The notes under the pieces: generated by a model
The model's input: the letters and a program-made list of their open reading frames with translations, nothing else
What the model was told of the DNA's origin: nothing
Databases searched by the model: none
Position numbers and translations under genes: made by a program
In this document: one piece after another, positions 41,028 to 49,180 of the stretch
Layout of the letters: each line of letters begins with the position of its first letter
Numbering within the stretch: position 1 is the first letter of the stretch
NCBI GenBank assembly: GCA_902826615.1
Contig: CADEFN010000007.1
Location: 1-64,000 of the forward strand
From: an uncultured Gemmatimonadota bacterium
Lineage (GTDB): Bacteria; Gemmatimonadota; Gemmatimonadetes; Gemmatimonadales; Gemmatimonadaceae
Direction: 5' to 3'
Length of the DNA: 64,000 bases

Positions 41028-41921
41028 ATGCCATTATTTCGACCCGGATCTTCCTCAGCCAGCCGTCCCCTGCGACCGTTTTCCGGTGCGGCCGGTCCTT
41101 TTCACCCGGGTCGCCTCGCAGGGCAGGGGACACGCCTGATCGGTGTCGCAACACCCGAGCCTGCCGAGCCAGCGTTGGAAGAGCCGACAACTTCGGTGGC
41201 AGTGGACGTATCGGCACCTGAACTCTCGCACGCCGAAACTCCGGCTTGGGCCAGTGAGTTCGCAGCCGAAGCACCTGCGGTCGTGGGAGAGGAACCTCTC
41301 GCAGACCTGATCGAGCCGCCCTCTTCGTCTGACATCACGAGTGATTCGGCGCTCGACACGCAGTCGTTGCTTGAACAGGCGGTAGCGCCTGAACTCGCAT
41401 GGGATGTTGAGCCCGAGGATCAGGGACTGCCAACGGAGCCGGTGCCAGAGCTCCTCGCTTCCGAGGAAGTTGTCGACGTGACGATGGCCGAGGTCCCTGG
41501 CGAGGTGATCGAGGCCAGCGTGGCTGAAGAGCAGGGTACCGCCGCCCCGGTAGAGCTGGTCGAATCGACACTTCCCAGTACTGACGACGTGGAGCTCGAG
41601 TCCGCCCCAGGTCCTGTGGCTGCGTGGGCAGAGCCGCTCTATAGCGCCGTGGACATCGCTCCAAGCGCTGAGGTGGTGTCTGTTCAGGCTCCCGTCGAGG
41701 TGGAGAGCGTGACGGAGATCGCACTCCCCAACGAGACACTGACGGCGGACTTTCAGTCGTTGGTCGCCGAGACCGATGGTCGGGAGCGTGCATTGTTGGT
41801 GCTGGAGACGGTGGCGCGACGCGTGCGGGCGGGCGAGATTTCCGTGTCCGCCGATGCGGGACCGTCAGACGAGTCCGTTCTGGCATCCATTCTCGCCTCA
41901 TTGTTAAGCAATAGACCGTAG
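41028..41921 (+). CDS. Hypothetical acidic, lysine- and cysteine-free protein
   Basis: 297 residues from ATG 41028, with AGGAGAGG just upstream. It has three parts. An Arg/Ser/Pro-rich basic head spans ~1-40. A very acidic low-complexity middle spans ~45-235, rich in Glu, Ala, Val and Pro (EEPTTSVAVDV, EPEDQGLPTEPVPELL). A more ordered, probably helical tail covers the last ~55 residues (DGRERALLVLETVARRVRAGE). I see no lysine and no cysteine in the whole chain. No family recognised; likely mostly disordered. It lies between pcm and acylphosphatase. Confidence 0.6.
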   Translation: MPLFRPGSSSASRPLRPFSGAAGPFHPGRLAGQGTRLIGVATPEPAEPALEEPTTSVAVDVSAPELSHAETPAWASEFAAEAPAVVGEEPLADLIEPPSSSDITSDSALDTQSLLEQAVAPELAWDVEPEDQGLPTEPVPELLASEEVVDVTMAEVPGEVIEASVAEEQGTAAPVELVESTLPSTDDVELESAPGPVAAWAEPLYSAVDIAPSAEVVSVQAPVEVESVTEIALPNETLTADFQSLVAETDGRERALLVLETVARRVRAGEISVSADAGPSDESVLASILASLLSNRP

Positions 41922-41940
41922 GTACGCGACCAGGCATGGC

Positions 41941-42216
41941 GTGCGCATAGTCCACCTCGAAATTGCCGGGCAGGTGCAGGGGATCGGCTTTCGAAATTTC
42001 ATGCGTGAGCACGCCATGCGGCTTGGAATCGCCGGATGGGTGCGCAACCTGTCGAGCGGCAATGTCGAGTGTACCGCGGCCGGTCCTCATGAGGCAGTGG
42101 AGCTTTTTCTCGCGGAGCTGCGACAGGGCCCGCCCGGTGCCGTGGTCAAGCAGATCATCAACCTCGCGGCGCCGGCCAATCCCGAGCTTCCGCAGCCGTT
42201 CACGATTCTCAAGTAG
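41941..42216 (+). CDS. acyP: Acylphosphatase
   Basis: 91 residues from GTG 41941. The loop VQGIGFRNFM holds the catalytic Arg that binds phosphate, and WVRNLSSGNVECTAAG contains the catalytic Asn. The usual first residue pair in this loop is GVGFR; here GIGFR. Hydrolyses acyl phosphates. It ends right where apt starts. Confidence 0.9.
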   Translation: MRIVHLEIAGQVQGIGFRNFMREHAMRLGIAGWVRNLSSGNVECTAAGPHEAVELFLAELRQGPPGAVVKQIINLAAPANPELPQPFTILK

Positions 42217-42735
42217 ATGACCGAGCCGGAACTTCGCGCGCTGGTTCGCACCGTTCCTGATTTTCCAACGCCCGGTATTCTCTTCAAGGACATCACGCCG
42301 CTGATTGGCCATGCGTCGGCCTTTCAGGCGGCGTGCAGGCTCATGGCCGACCGATATCGCGACGGGGGTGCCACCCATGTCGTGGCTGTGGAGAGTCGCG
42401 GGTTCTTCTTCGGAGCGCCAATTGCCGTCGACCTGGGAGCCGGGTTTGTGCCGGTCCGAAAGCCGGGAAAGCTGCCGTCAGAGCGAATTCGGGAAGAGTA
42501 CGCGTTGGAGTACGGAACCGACTCGCTGGAGATGCATGTGGATGCCGTCGGTCCCGGCTCGCGAGTGATCATCGTCGACGATGTACTCGCGACGGGAGGC
42601 ACCGCCGCCGCGACACAGCGGCTGGTGGAACGACAGGGCGCAACGGTGCTGGGGTTCCTCTTTCTGATTGAGCTGTCGTTTCTGTCCGGTCGCGAGAAAT
42701 TGCGCGGGCGGGTTGAGGGACTGCTGACCTACTGA
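42217..42735 (+). CDS. apt: Adenine phosphoribosyltransferase
   Basis: 172 residues. Salvages adenine to AMP. PDFPTPGILFKDITPL, the adenine-recognition segment VAVESRGFFFGAPIA and the PRPP loop VIIVDDVLATGGTAAA are present. ATG 42217 follows the acyP stop with no gap, so the two are coupled. Confidence 0.95.
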   Translation: MTEPELRALVRTVPDFPTPGILFKDITPLIGHASAFQAACRLMADRYRDGGATHVVAVESRGFFFGAPIAVDLGAGFVPVRKPGKLPSERIREEYALEYGTDSLEMHVDAVGPGSRVIIVDDVLATGGTAAATQRLVERQGATVLGFLFLIELSFLSGREKLRGRVEGLLTY

Positions 42736-42737
42736 GA

Positions 42738-42767
42738 TTGAAGAGGGGAGCCGGGTCTTCGTAGATT
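42738..42767 (+). promoter_or_regulatory. Possible promoter for tRNA-Arg
   Basis: TTGAAG (42738-42743), 18-bp spacer, TAGATT (42762-42767). The predicted start would fall within a few bases of the tRNA 5' end at 42776. Partly inside the 3' flank of apt. Prediction only. Confidence 0.4.
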
Positions 42768-42775
42768 GCGGAAAC

Positions 42776-42850
<75 letters not shown>

Positions 42851-42864
42851 TGGTGAAAAGCAGC

Positions 42865-42893
42865 GAGGGCGATCCCCACCGGGGATCGCCCTC
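42865..42893 (-). terminator. Shared hairpin terminator between tRNA-Arg and the AP2-like gene
   Basis: A perfect 13-bp inverted repeat GAGGGCGATCCCC/GGGGATCGCCCTC with a 3-nt loop. On the minus strand it is followed by CGCTGCTTTTC, so it best serves the AP2-like gene at 42916; it may also stop the tRNA transcript. Confidence 0.65.
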
Positions 42894-42915
42894 TTCGCAT
42901 CTGATGCCGAGTCGC

Positions 42916-43338
42916 CTACTTGGTGGCGCGCTTGGCGTAGATGTCCTTCTCGAGCTTGAGACGCAGCTTCTTTGCCTCTTCCAGCGCCTCGGCCCGCTTG
43001 CGGCCCTTGGCAGGGACGTAGTAGCGCTTCTGCTTGCCGGGTTCGGGATTGATCGACACGATGAACGCCATGTGACGCTTGTCCCACTGCACACCGGTGA
43101 CACCGAACTTGTTACGGCGCGAGCGAACCACCACGCGACCGGTCGCCGGCTTGCCCAGCGCCTTCTCGGTCTTGTCGCGCCACACCACTGCATCTGCGAA
43201 GGCCTTCTTGCGGCCGCCGTGCTTGTTGTCCGAGAACCACTTTCGATGAGTTTTTCCTTCGAAAGTCACCTGGACTAACCAGCCGTGATTGTGCTTCTCC
43301 GGTTGGTCGATGCGGGAGATACCTTTTCGCCTGATCAT
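42916..43338 (-). CDS. AP2/ERF-like DNA-binding-domain protein
   Basis: 140 residues, very basic (about a quarter Lys+Arg). It has the look of the bacterial AP2-domain family. An N-terminal strand pattern (GISRIDQPEKHNHGWLVQVTFEGKTHRKWFSD) and AFADAVVWRDKTEKALGKP are followed by a second AP2-like unit (NKFGVTGVQWDKRHMAFIVS). AP2 domains bind DNA in plants and apicomplexans; bacterial copies occur in homing endonucleases and as stand-alone proteins of unknown role. It is the only minus-strand gene in this part. The family call rests on pattern memory, not an alignment. Confidence 0.6.
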   Translation of the reverse strand: MIRRKGISRIDQPEKHNHGWLVQVTFEGKTHRKWFSDNKHGGRKKAFADAVVWRDKTEKALGKPATGRVVVRSRRNKFGVTGVQWDKRHMAFIVSINPEPGKQKRYYVPAKGRKRAEALEEAKKLRLKLEKDIYAKRATK

Positions 43339-43369
43339 GGGAATGGGTTGAAGGGTGAGGGGCGACTAA

Positions 43370-43398
43370 AGCATAGCGGCTGTGACTCGTCAGGCCAA
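43370..43398 (-). promoter_or_regulatory. Possible promoter of the AP2-like gene
   Basis: On the minus strand: TTGGCC (43398-43393), 17-bp spacer, TATGCT (43375-43370), ~31 bp before the start codon. The 186-nt gap 43339-43524 also holds a perfect hairpin, TGGCCAGC/GCTGGCCA, at 43443-43461, and a smaller one at 43467-43484, between the divergent genes. Confidence 0.3.
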
Positions 43399-43524
43399 GA
43401 CCGGACTTCCAACATTGGTCCGAATTCGACAATTTTCATGGGTGGCCAGCCGCGCTGGCCAGCTCCCGGGTCGCCGATGACCCGAAATACACGTTTGACG
43501 CGGCTCACCCTAGCTTACAACAAC

Positions 43525-44178
43525 ATGACAAACCCTACCCAGACAACACGTCTGGATCTCGATGACTCTGCAGACAGCCTCGTAGACTGGCTCAAGGGTC
43601 ACGGGCGGCAACTAGGCCTTGGAGTGATCGGGGCGGTCGCCGTTGCCGGGATCCTCTGGGTGGTCCGGGCACAAAACGGGCGCAACGAGATCACGGCATC
43701 GCAGCAGCTGGTGGCGGCGCAGCGGAATGTCGGGTCCGGCAACCTCCCACTCGCGGCCGCCGACCTCAAGAAAGTGGCCGATCGTTATGGCTCCACCCGG
43801 GCGGGGACCGACGCGAAGGTTCTCCTTGGGCAGGTCCTGCTGCAGCAGGGCAAGCCGGATGAAGCGCTGAAGCTCCTCGCGGAGATCGGCACGTCGGGAC
43901 CCACGGCGGCCTCCGTCTACGCCCTCAAAGCGTCGGCACTGGAGCAAACCGGCAAGGCCGCTGAGGCCGCGGCAGCTTATTTGGAGGCGTCCCGTACCAC
44001 GCAGCTCAAGGCCGAAGCCGAGAGCTTCAAGGCCGACGCCGCACGGGCATTCCTGGGATCAGGAAAGAAAGCCGAGGCCCTCAAGATCTGGCAGGAGATC
44101 GCAGCCAACCCGGCCTCGGTCCTGTACAATGAGGCGCTGCTGAGGGTGGGCGAACTGACGGCAGAGATCGCGAAGTAA
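43525..44178 (+). CDS. YfgM-like membrane-anchored TPR protein
   Basis: 217 residues. A short cytoplasmic start (MTNPTQTTRLDLDD...WLKGHGRQ) is followed by one membrane helix (LGLGVIGAVAVAGILWVV, ~33-50) and a periplasmic helical-repeat region with three or four TPR-like units (VLLGQVLLQQGKPDEALKLL). This is the topology of E. coli YfgM, an ancillary partner of SecYEG and of periplasmic chaperones. The match is by architecture; sequence identity cannot be judged here. A terminator follows. Confidence 0.6.
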   Translation: MTNPTQTTRLDLDDSADSLVDWLKGHGRQLGLGVIGAVAVAGILWVVRAQNGRNEITASQQLVAAQRNVGSGNLPLAAADLKKVADRYGSTRAGTDAKVLLGQVLLQQGKPDEALKLLAEIGTSGPTAASVYALKASALEQTGKAAEAAAAYLEASRTTQLKAEAESFKADAARAFLGSGKKAEALKIWQEIAANPASVLYNEALLRVGELTAEIAK

Positions 44179-44208
44179 GTCGGGCTGGCTGCAGCCCAAT
44201 GGCTCGAG

Positions 44209-44246
44209 GGCGACCCATTCTCCATGAATGGGTCGCCTTTGCATTT
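44209..44246 (+). terminator. Intrinsic terminator after the YfgM-like gene
   Basis: GGCGACCCATT (44209-44219) pairs perfectly with AATGGGTCGCC (44227-44237), loop CTCCATG, followed by TTTGCATTT. Confidence 0.8.
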
Positions 44247-44479
44247 CGGGTGTGGGCGCGCGCTGAGTTGGGCCTGGTGGTCCTCCACGGAGCCTGGTAA
44301 GAGACACGTGTTTCAGAGCCTCACCGTGTGCAGAAGTGCCGACCTCGTCCGGAGCGATGGCGGTTTGGGCAGGTGCAACTGTCGCGATGGATACTTCGCA
44401 TAATATGTGTTATGTCAACTTGGCCTGTGGGAAAGTGTGGAGAACCCAAAGCGCCTTTTCCCCACTCTTCCAGCAGACC
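44247..44479. other. Intergenic region between convergent transcription units
   Basis: About 230 bases with no gene I can support. The stretch around 44399-44414 is AT-rich and partly palindromic (CATAATATGTGTTATG), unlike its GC-rich surroundings. It lies downstream of both converging units, so it is unlikely to be a promoter for either. No T-rich terminator for the minus-strand operon is visible here. Confidence 0.4.
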
Positions 44480-47400
44480 TCAGAGTGATTCAGTGAGGGC
44501 TTCTTCGATGACTTCGAGGAGAATGGCGGTGTGTTCCGCCTGGAAGGTCATCGGTGGACGGACCTTGATGACGTTGTCGTATGGGCCGTCGGTGCCCAGG
44601 AGGACGCCCAGCCTTTTGCAGTGATTGGCGACCCGACCCGCCAGGTCGGTCGCTGGCGTTCGGCTTTCCCGGCTCGTGACGAGCTCGACCCCCAGAAAGA
44701 GTCCCCTGCCGCGGACGTCTCCGACTTCGGCAAATCGCGTGGCGAGTGATGCCAGTCCACGGTGGATGCCTTCGCCTGCCTTCCGGGCGTTCTCCAGAAG
44801 GTTCTGGTCCCTCAGCGCGTCGAGCACAGCGAGTCCGGCGGCGCATGAGACTGGGTTGCCACCGAAGGTGTTGAAGTACTCCATGCCGTTGGCAAAGGAA
44901 TCCGCGACCTCACGAGTTGTGACCACCGCGCCCAGGGGATGCCCATTTCCGATGGGCTTGCCGAGCGTGAGGATGTCGGGCACCACGCCGTGCTCAGTAA
45001 AAGCCCACATGTCGCCCGTCCGGCCCATTCCGGCCTGCACTTCATCGAGAATGCAGAGCCCACCACCGCTGCGAACATGGGCGAAGGTCGGCGCCAGAAA
45101 ACCCTGTGGAATCACCACTTGTCCGGCGCAGCTCGGAATCGTCTCTGCGAGAAACGCTCCGACTGGCCGGTCGAGCATGGTCTTGGCCAGGTCCGCGTAC
45201 CGCGGCCCACAATCGTCAGCCGACCAACTCGCGGGTGCACGGTATGGGTCGGGCACCGGGAGCTCGACAACAAAGGGGGGGCGCCCTGCTCCGCCACTTC
45301 GTTTGTATTTGTACGGAGAAACTTCGATCAGCGAGGGCGTCCAGCCGTGGTAGGCCCAGTCGAGCACGGCGGTCTCGCGACGGCCGGTGTGTGTGCGCGC
45401 GAGACGGAGAGCGAGTTCATTCGCTTCACTTCCCGAATTTGTGAAGAAGCAGACCTCGAGGGGCTTTGGCAGTGTCCGAAGGAGGCGCTCGGCGTACTCG
45501 CCGAGCAGCTGGTGGAGATACCGGGTGTTGGTGTTGAGTCTCGCTGCCTGGTCGGCGATGGCCCGAACAACACCGGGATGGCAGTGGCCGACGTGAGCTA
45601 CGTTGTTGTAGCAGTCGAGGTACTCGCGCCCATGGGCGTCAACGAGCCAGACGTCGTGACCGCGGACGATGTGCAGTGGTTCGCGGTATGAGAGCTTGAG
45701 GTTCTTTGCGAAGTGGTCACGCCTAACTGCAAGCAAGGAAACGCTTTCGGGCTGATGGGCCGCAGTAACCTCTGGAGGACATCCGGCCAATGCGGTTGCA
45801 TCCGGGTAGAGCGATTCCCAGAGCGGCAGCAGCTCGGATTCGCCCACCCCGATGATGTCGGCCGGGTCGTCTTCGCCCGTCAGGACCAGCTGAAGATGGA
45901 GGTGCGGGACCCATCCGCCATTTACCTCTGCGCTCCCCAGCCGTGCGAAAGGTTGACCCGCGGCGATCTGGTCGCCGGCGCGCAACGTCGCGATAGAAGC
46001 CGGATCGAGATGTCCCCACAGTGTTCTGAACGGCCTGCCACCAGGTCCTTCGTGCTCGAGGAGCACAACGCCGCCGTAGTCTTGGGGTAGCTGGACGTTG
46101 CTGGCGGCGACCACCTTGGCGGGCAACATGGTTTGGAGTGCCGATCCCGCGGGCACGAACACATCCAGTCCGAGATGGGTATCGCGCCGGGATTCCGAGA
46201 GAACTCGAGATTCGAAGGCCTGAGCGGCATAGATCGCCCGCCGCTCGCCCCACCTGCCAATTCCGACTTCGAAGGCCTGATCACGTTGCTGCGCGGCGTA
46301 TGCGGCGGCGGCGGCATCGTGATCCGAGGCGATGGTCGCCGAGACAACGGGATCATCGACGTCCGACCAGCTGAGGGCGCGGCAGGTGTATCTGGCGAGC
46401 GGGCGCTCCAGAATGGGCCTTAGCGCCTCGCCAAGGCCTCCGAGCCAGTGCTGAAGCTCCCTAGTGCCCTCTGCAGGCTCGAGGCCGCAGGAAAGGCGCA
46501 GGAAGCCAATGACATGTGGTCTACGCAGCCCTGACAAAGCCTTGAGAAGCGCCCAGCCCTTGGCTTCTGAGACAAACCAGTACTCGTTGACTTCAGATGC
46601 GCCGGCCCGGCGAGCGGCCGAGATCGTCAGCGAGGTGCAGAGCCTCGCGCGAATGAGGTCCGTCAGGATCTCCAGCTCCGCCACTTCGAGAGGACGGATT
46701 CGGTGGTATCCACGGACCAGGTGGCCGAGCGCTACAAGTGGATTCGCGGCGTCCATGAGCGCATATGTCGCGGCCACCGCCAGGTCAGCCACAACCGGAC
46801 CGAAGTGAGCATCGCCGAAATCGATGATACCGGCGACCTGATCCGGGCGACCTTGCTGGACAAGGAGATTCCAGTCGTTCAGGTCACCGTGAACGACTCC
46901 ATGAGGGAGCGCGCGGAGGTCGATTCGGCTGAAGTCATCGAGCGCCGCCGCGATCAAGGCACGTTGCGTGTCGTTCGCGAGATGATGGAGGCGTTCGCGG
47001 GCCTGCAGTGTTTCTTGCATGGCCCATTCGAAGCGCCGATGTGCCCCCGGGTGACCGAAGCTGACGAGTGCGCGCGTCAGCTGACCGACGGCGACGCCGA
47101 TGGCTTCGAGCTGAGGACGCGACCGTGGGGTTTCGTGGAGGGGCTGTCCAGCCACCCACCTGACGAGACGGATATGATGCGAACGGCCCTCGAGATCGAC
47201 CTGCGGGAGGTCTCGCCCATGCTTGTCCTGCTCGAGCTGGGGGATGGCGAACGGCAGCGCGGCGCGAGCCAGGCGCCGCATGAGGGCGCACTGTAACTCC
47301 AGCACCGCCAGTGGTTCGTCGGCCCAGGCCACTTTGAGCGTGTGAGTCTGCTGGCCATTGCGGGCGACAGCAAAGTTGCGGTCGCGCTCTCCGGCAAGTG

Positions 47401-47494
47401 GGCTCAGCTCACCGCCTGAGTCGTAGTGCTGTGCCAGAAGCCGCGCGGCGTCGTGCGCCGACAGCGGCGGAAGGTCCGGCGATATGAGCGACAC
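44480..47494 (-). CDS. Three-domain fusion: APH-type kinase, M23 peptidase-like domain, class-III PLP enzyme
   Basis: 1004 residues from GTG 47494, two bases after dapF. Residues ~20-330 are an aminoglycoside-phosphotransferase/choline-kinase fold (HGDLNDWN at 202-209, DFGD at 225-228). Residues ~400-560 are an M23-like domain (HLGLD at 440-444, HLHLQL at 531-536). Residues ~590-1004 are a class-III aminotransferase fold with NSGSEANELALRLAR (~686-700), ILDEVQAGMGRTG (~815-827) and the PLP lysine at 846 in LTLGKPIGNG. The kinase/PLP pair resembles human hydroxylysine kinase with 5-phosphohydroxylysine phospho-lyase, or ethanolamine kinase with ethanolamine-phosphate phospho-lyase. A phosphorylate-then-eliminate pathway is therefore likely; the substrate is unknown. 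An upstream extension would run into dapF and is rejected. Confidence 0.85.
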   Translation of the reverse strand: MSLISPDLPPLSAHDAARLLAQHYDSGGELSPLAGERDRNFAVARNGQQTHTLKVAWADEPLAVLELQCALMRRLARAALPFAIPQLEQDKHGRDLPQVDLEGRSHHIRLVRWVAGQPLHETPRSRPQLEAIGVAVGQLTRALVSFGHPGAHRRFEWAMQETLQARERLHHLANDTQRALIAAALDDFSRIDLRALPHGVVHGDLNDWNLLVQQGRPDQVAGIIDFGDAHFGPVVADLAVAATYALMDAANPLVALGHLVRGYHRIRPLEVAELEILTDLIRARLCTSLTISAARRAGASEVNEYWFVSEAKGWALLKALSGLRRPHVIGFLRLSCGLEPAEGTRELQHWLGGLGEALRPILERPLARYTCRALSWSDVDDPVVSATIASDHDAAAAAYAAQQRDQAFEVGIGRWGERRAIYAAQAFESRVLSESRRDTHLGLDVFVPAGSALQTMLPAKVVAASNVQLPQDYGGVVLLEHEGPGGRPFRTLWGHLDPASIATLRAGDQIAAGQPFARLGSAEVNGGWVPHLHLQLVLTGEDDPADIIGVGESELLPLWESLYPDATALAGCPPEVTAAHQPESVSLLAVRRDHFAKNLKLSYREPLHIVRGHDVWLVDAHGREYLDCYNNVAHVGHCHPGVVRAIADQAARLNTNTRYLHQLLGEYAERLLRTLPKPLEVCFFTNSGSEANELALRLARTHTGRRETAVLDWAYHGWTPSLIEVSPYKYKRSGGAGRPPFVVELPVPDPYRAPASWSADDCGPRYADLAKTMLDRPVGAFLAETIPSCAGQVVIPQGFLAPTFAHVRSGGGLCILDEVQAGMGRTGDMWAFTEHGVVPDILTLGKPIGNGHPLGAVVTTREVADSFANGMEYFNTFGGNPVSCAAGLAVLDALRDQNLLENARKAGEGIHRGLASLATRFAEVGDVRGRGLFLGVELVTSRESRTPATDLAGRVANHCKRLGVLLGTDGPYDNVIKVRPPMTFQAEHTAILLEVIEEALTESL

Positions 47495-47496
47495 GC

Positions 47497-48390
47497 TCAG
47501 GACAGGGGAAGGTCGTGCAGCTCTCCCGACGCCACGAGGCGCCCTTCCCCGCGAAGGGTCGGCGCGGAGCCATCGTGGGCCACACTCGCGCTGACGGTCC
47601 GTCCACTTTTTGTTGAGAGGGCCGCGGTGCCAGGCACGGTGCCCCATGCATCGAGCAGCGCCACCGTGGCGACGGTGCCGGTGCCACACGCCATGGTTTC
47701 GTCTTCGACGCCGCGTTCAAACGTCCGCATGTGCCATGCGCCGTCCTTGTCGCGCGAGACAAAGTTCACGTTGGCGCCGTCGCGGAGTTGTTTGAGGTGC
47801 CGGAGGTGGCTCCCGCGACGCACGACATCGACGGTGGCGGCATCGTCGACCCGCACCACGAGATGAGGCACTCCGACGCGCGCGAAGCCGATCTTGCGTT
47901 CTCCGGTCTCCAGCGGCGTGTCGAAGACCGTGGCGAGTTCGGATACCGGTGTCATGTCGAGCGTGGGAGCGTCGTCGACAAACCGGGCGCGCACAGGTCC
48001 CGATGGAGTGCTGAAGGAAAAGGCGGCGCCATCGCGGACGATGCCGAGGAACTGCGCCAACCTGGCACTGCAGAGCGCGGCGTTGCCACACATTTCCGCG
48101 AGGGACCCGTCGCGGTTGTAGTACCGCATATCGAATGCGTGCACGGCACTGCTGCTCAGCAGCACGATGCCATCGGCACCAATTCCTGCGCGACGATCGC
48201 ACAGCGCCGCAATGACGGCCGGGTGTGCGAGGTCTTCGTGCGCAGCAGTTCGGTTGTCGAAGAAGACGAAGTCGTTACCGGAGCCGGTCATCTTGAAGAA
48301 GCGGCGTCCGCGGAGAGGAGCGTGCAGCGGGGACGCACTGGGGGCCCCCCCCGGTTGAAAAATAGCGTCGATCGCGCGTTCCTCCGTCAT
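47497..48390 (-). CDS. dapF: Diaminopimelate epimerase (variant active-site motif)
   Basis: 297 residues. Converts LL- to meso-diaminopimelate for peptidoglycan and lysine. It has an N-terminal extension of ~30 residues before FFKMTGSGNDFVFFDNR. The two catalytic cysteines are Cys101 in MCGNAALC and Cys235 in ACGTGT. The first motif is usually MCGNGARC, so the Gly-Ala-Arg part is changed, while both cysteines and the Asn remain. It lies just upstream of the kinase/PLP fusion with a 2-nt gap. Confidence 0.87.
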   Translation of the reverse strand: MTEERAIDAIFQPGGAPSASPLHAPLRGRRFFKMTGSGNDFVFFDNRTAAHEDLAHPAVIAALCDRRAGIGADGIVLLSSSAVHAFDMRYYNRDGSLAEMCGNAALCSARLAQFLGIVRDGAAFSFSTPSGPVRARFVDDAPTLDMTPVSELATVFDTPLETGERKIGFARVGVPHLVVRVDDAATVDVVRRGSHLRHLKQLRDGANVNFVSRDKDGAWHMRTFERGVEDETMACGTGTVATVALLDAWGTVPGTAALSTKSGRTVSASVAHDGSAPTLRGEGRLVASGELHDLPLS

Positions 48391-48409
48391 CGTTCTGTCC
48401 CCGATAGTG

Positions 48410-49180
48410 TCATTTTGCGGCGACTGGCCGAGACTCCCCCGGCCGACTCACCGCCTTCGACAGCCGCCCTGTCATCCCCCACCACCGCAGTCGCCACACC
48501 ATCCAGATCGCCTCACGCACAATGCGTTTGGACATCTTGCTCTCGCCTTCGGTGCGATCCACAAACACAATCGGAATCTCCACAATCCTGAAGCCAAGCT
48601 GCCAGGCCCGGAAGCTCATCTCGATCTGGAAGGCGTAGCCGTTGGACCGCACATCGTCGAGGTCGATGGCCTCGAGCACCTTGCGCCGGAAACATTTGAA
48701 GCCCCCTGTGGCATCGAATAGCGACAGCCCGGTGACAAACCGTGCGTAGATGTTCGCGGAGTAGCTCAGGATCAGGCGCCCCATCGGCCAGTTCACCACC
48801 GTCACCTTGCCATCGCGATAGCGCGAGCCGAGCACGAGGTCCGAGTCGGCGATCGATGCCAGGAACTGCGGCAGGTGCGACGGGTCATGCGAGAAGTCGG
48901 CGTCCATCTCGAAGACAAACTCATAGTCGCGGGCCAGTGCCCACTTGAACCCCGCGACGTACGCGGTGCCGAGTCCCAGCTTTTTCTCCCGGCTCAGCAG
49001 ATGAACGCGTGAATCACCTGCCTCGCGTTCACGAACCAGTTGACCCGTGCCGTCTGGCGACCCGTCGTCGACCACCAACACTTCGATCCGCGTGTCCTGG
49101 GACAACACGGCATCAATGAGGCGGATAATGTTTTCCCGCTCATTGTACGTGGGGACGATGACGAGGGCTTTTTCAGGCAC
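48410..49180 (-). CDS. Polyprenol-phosphate mannosyltransferase-like glycosyltransferase (GT2)
   Basis: 256 residues. GT2 fold with the start ALVIVPTYNERENI, VVDDGSPDGT, EMDADFSHDP (the DxD-type metal site) and GSRYRDG. The ending SKMSKRIVREAIWMVWRLR is typical of DPM1-type dolichol/polyprenol-phosphate mannose synthases without a membrane domain. It would supply a lipid-linked sugar to a GT-C enzyme such as the YfhO-type protein encoded next (8-bp overlap). The sugar cannot be told from sequence. Confidence 0.85.
   Translation of the reverse strand: MPEKALVIVPTYNERENIIRLIDAVLSQDTRIEVLVVDDGSPDGTGQLVREREAGDSRVHLLSREKKLGLGTAYVAGFKWALARDYEFVFEMDADFSHDPSHLPQFLASIADSDLVLGSRYRDGKVTVVNWPMGRLILSYSANIYARFVTGLSLFDATGGFKCFRRKVLEAIDLDDVRSNGYAFQIEMSFRAWQLGFRIVEIPIVFVDRTEGESKMSKRIVREAIWMVWRLRWWGMTGRLSKAVSRPGESRPVAAK

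Noticed and set aside
43443-43484. Two hairpins between the AP2-like and YfgM-like genes as a riboswitch
   Set aside because: Only simple stems, no conserved core recognised.
44399-44414. AT-rich near-palindrome CATAATATGTGTTATG as an operator or origin element
   Set aside because: A single short copy downstream of convergent genes, with no repeats or partner gene.
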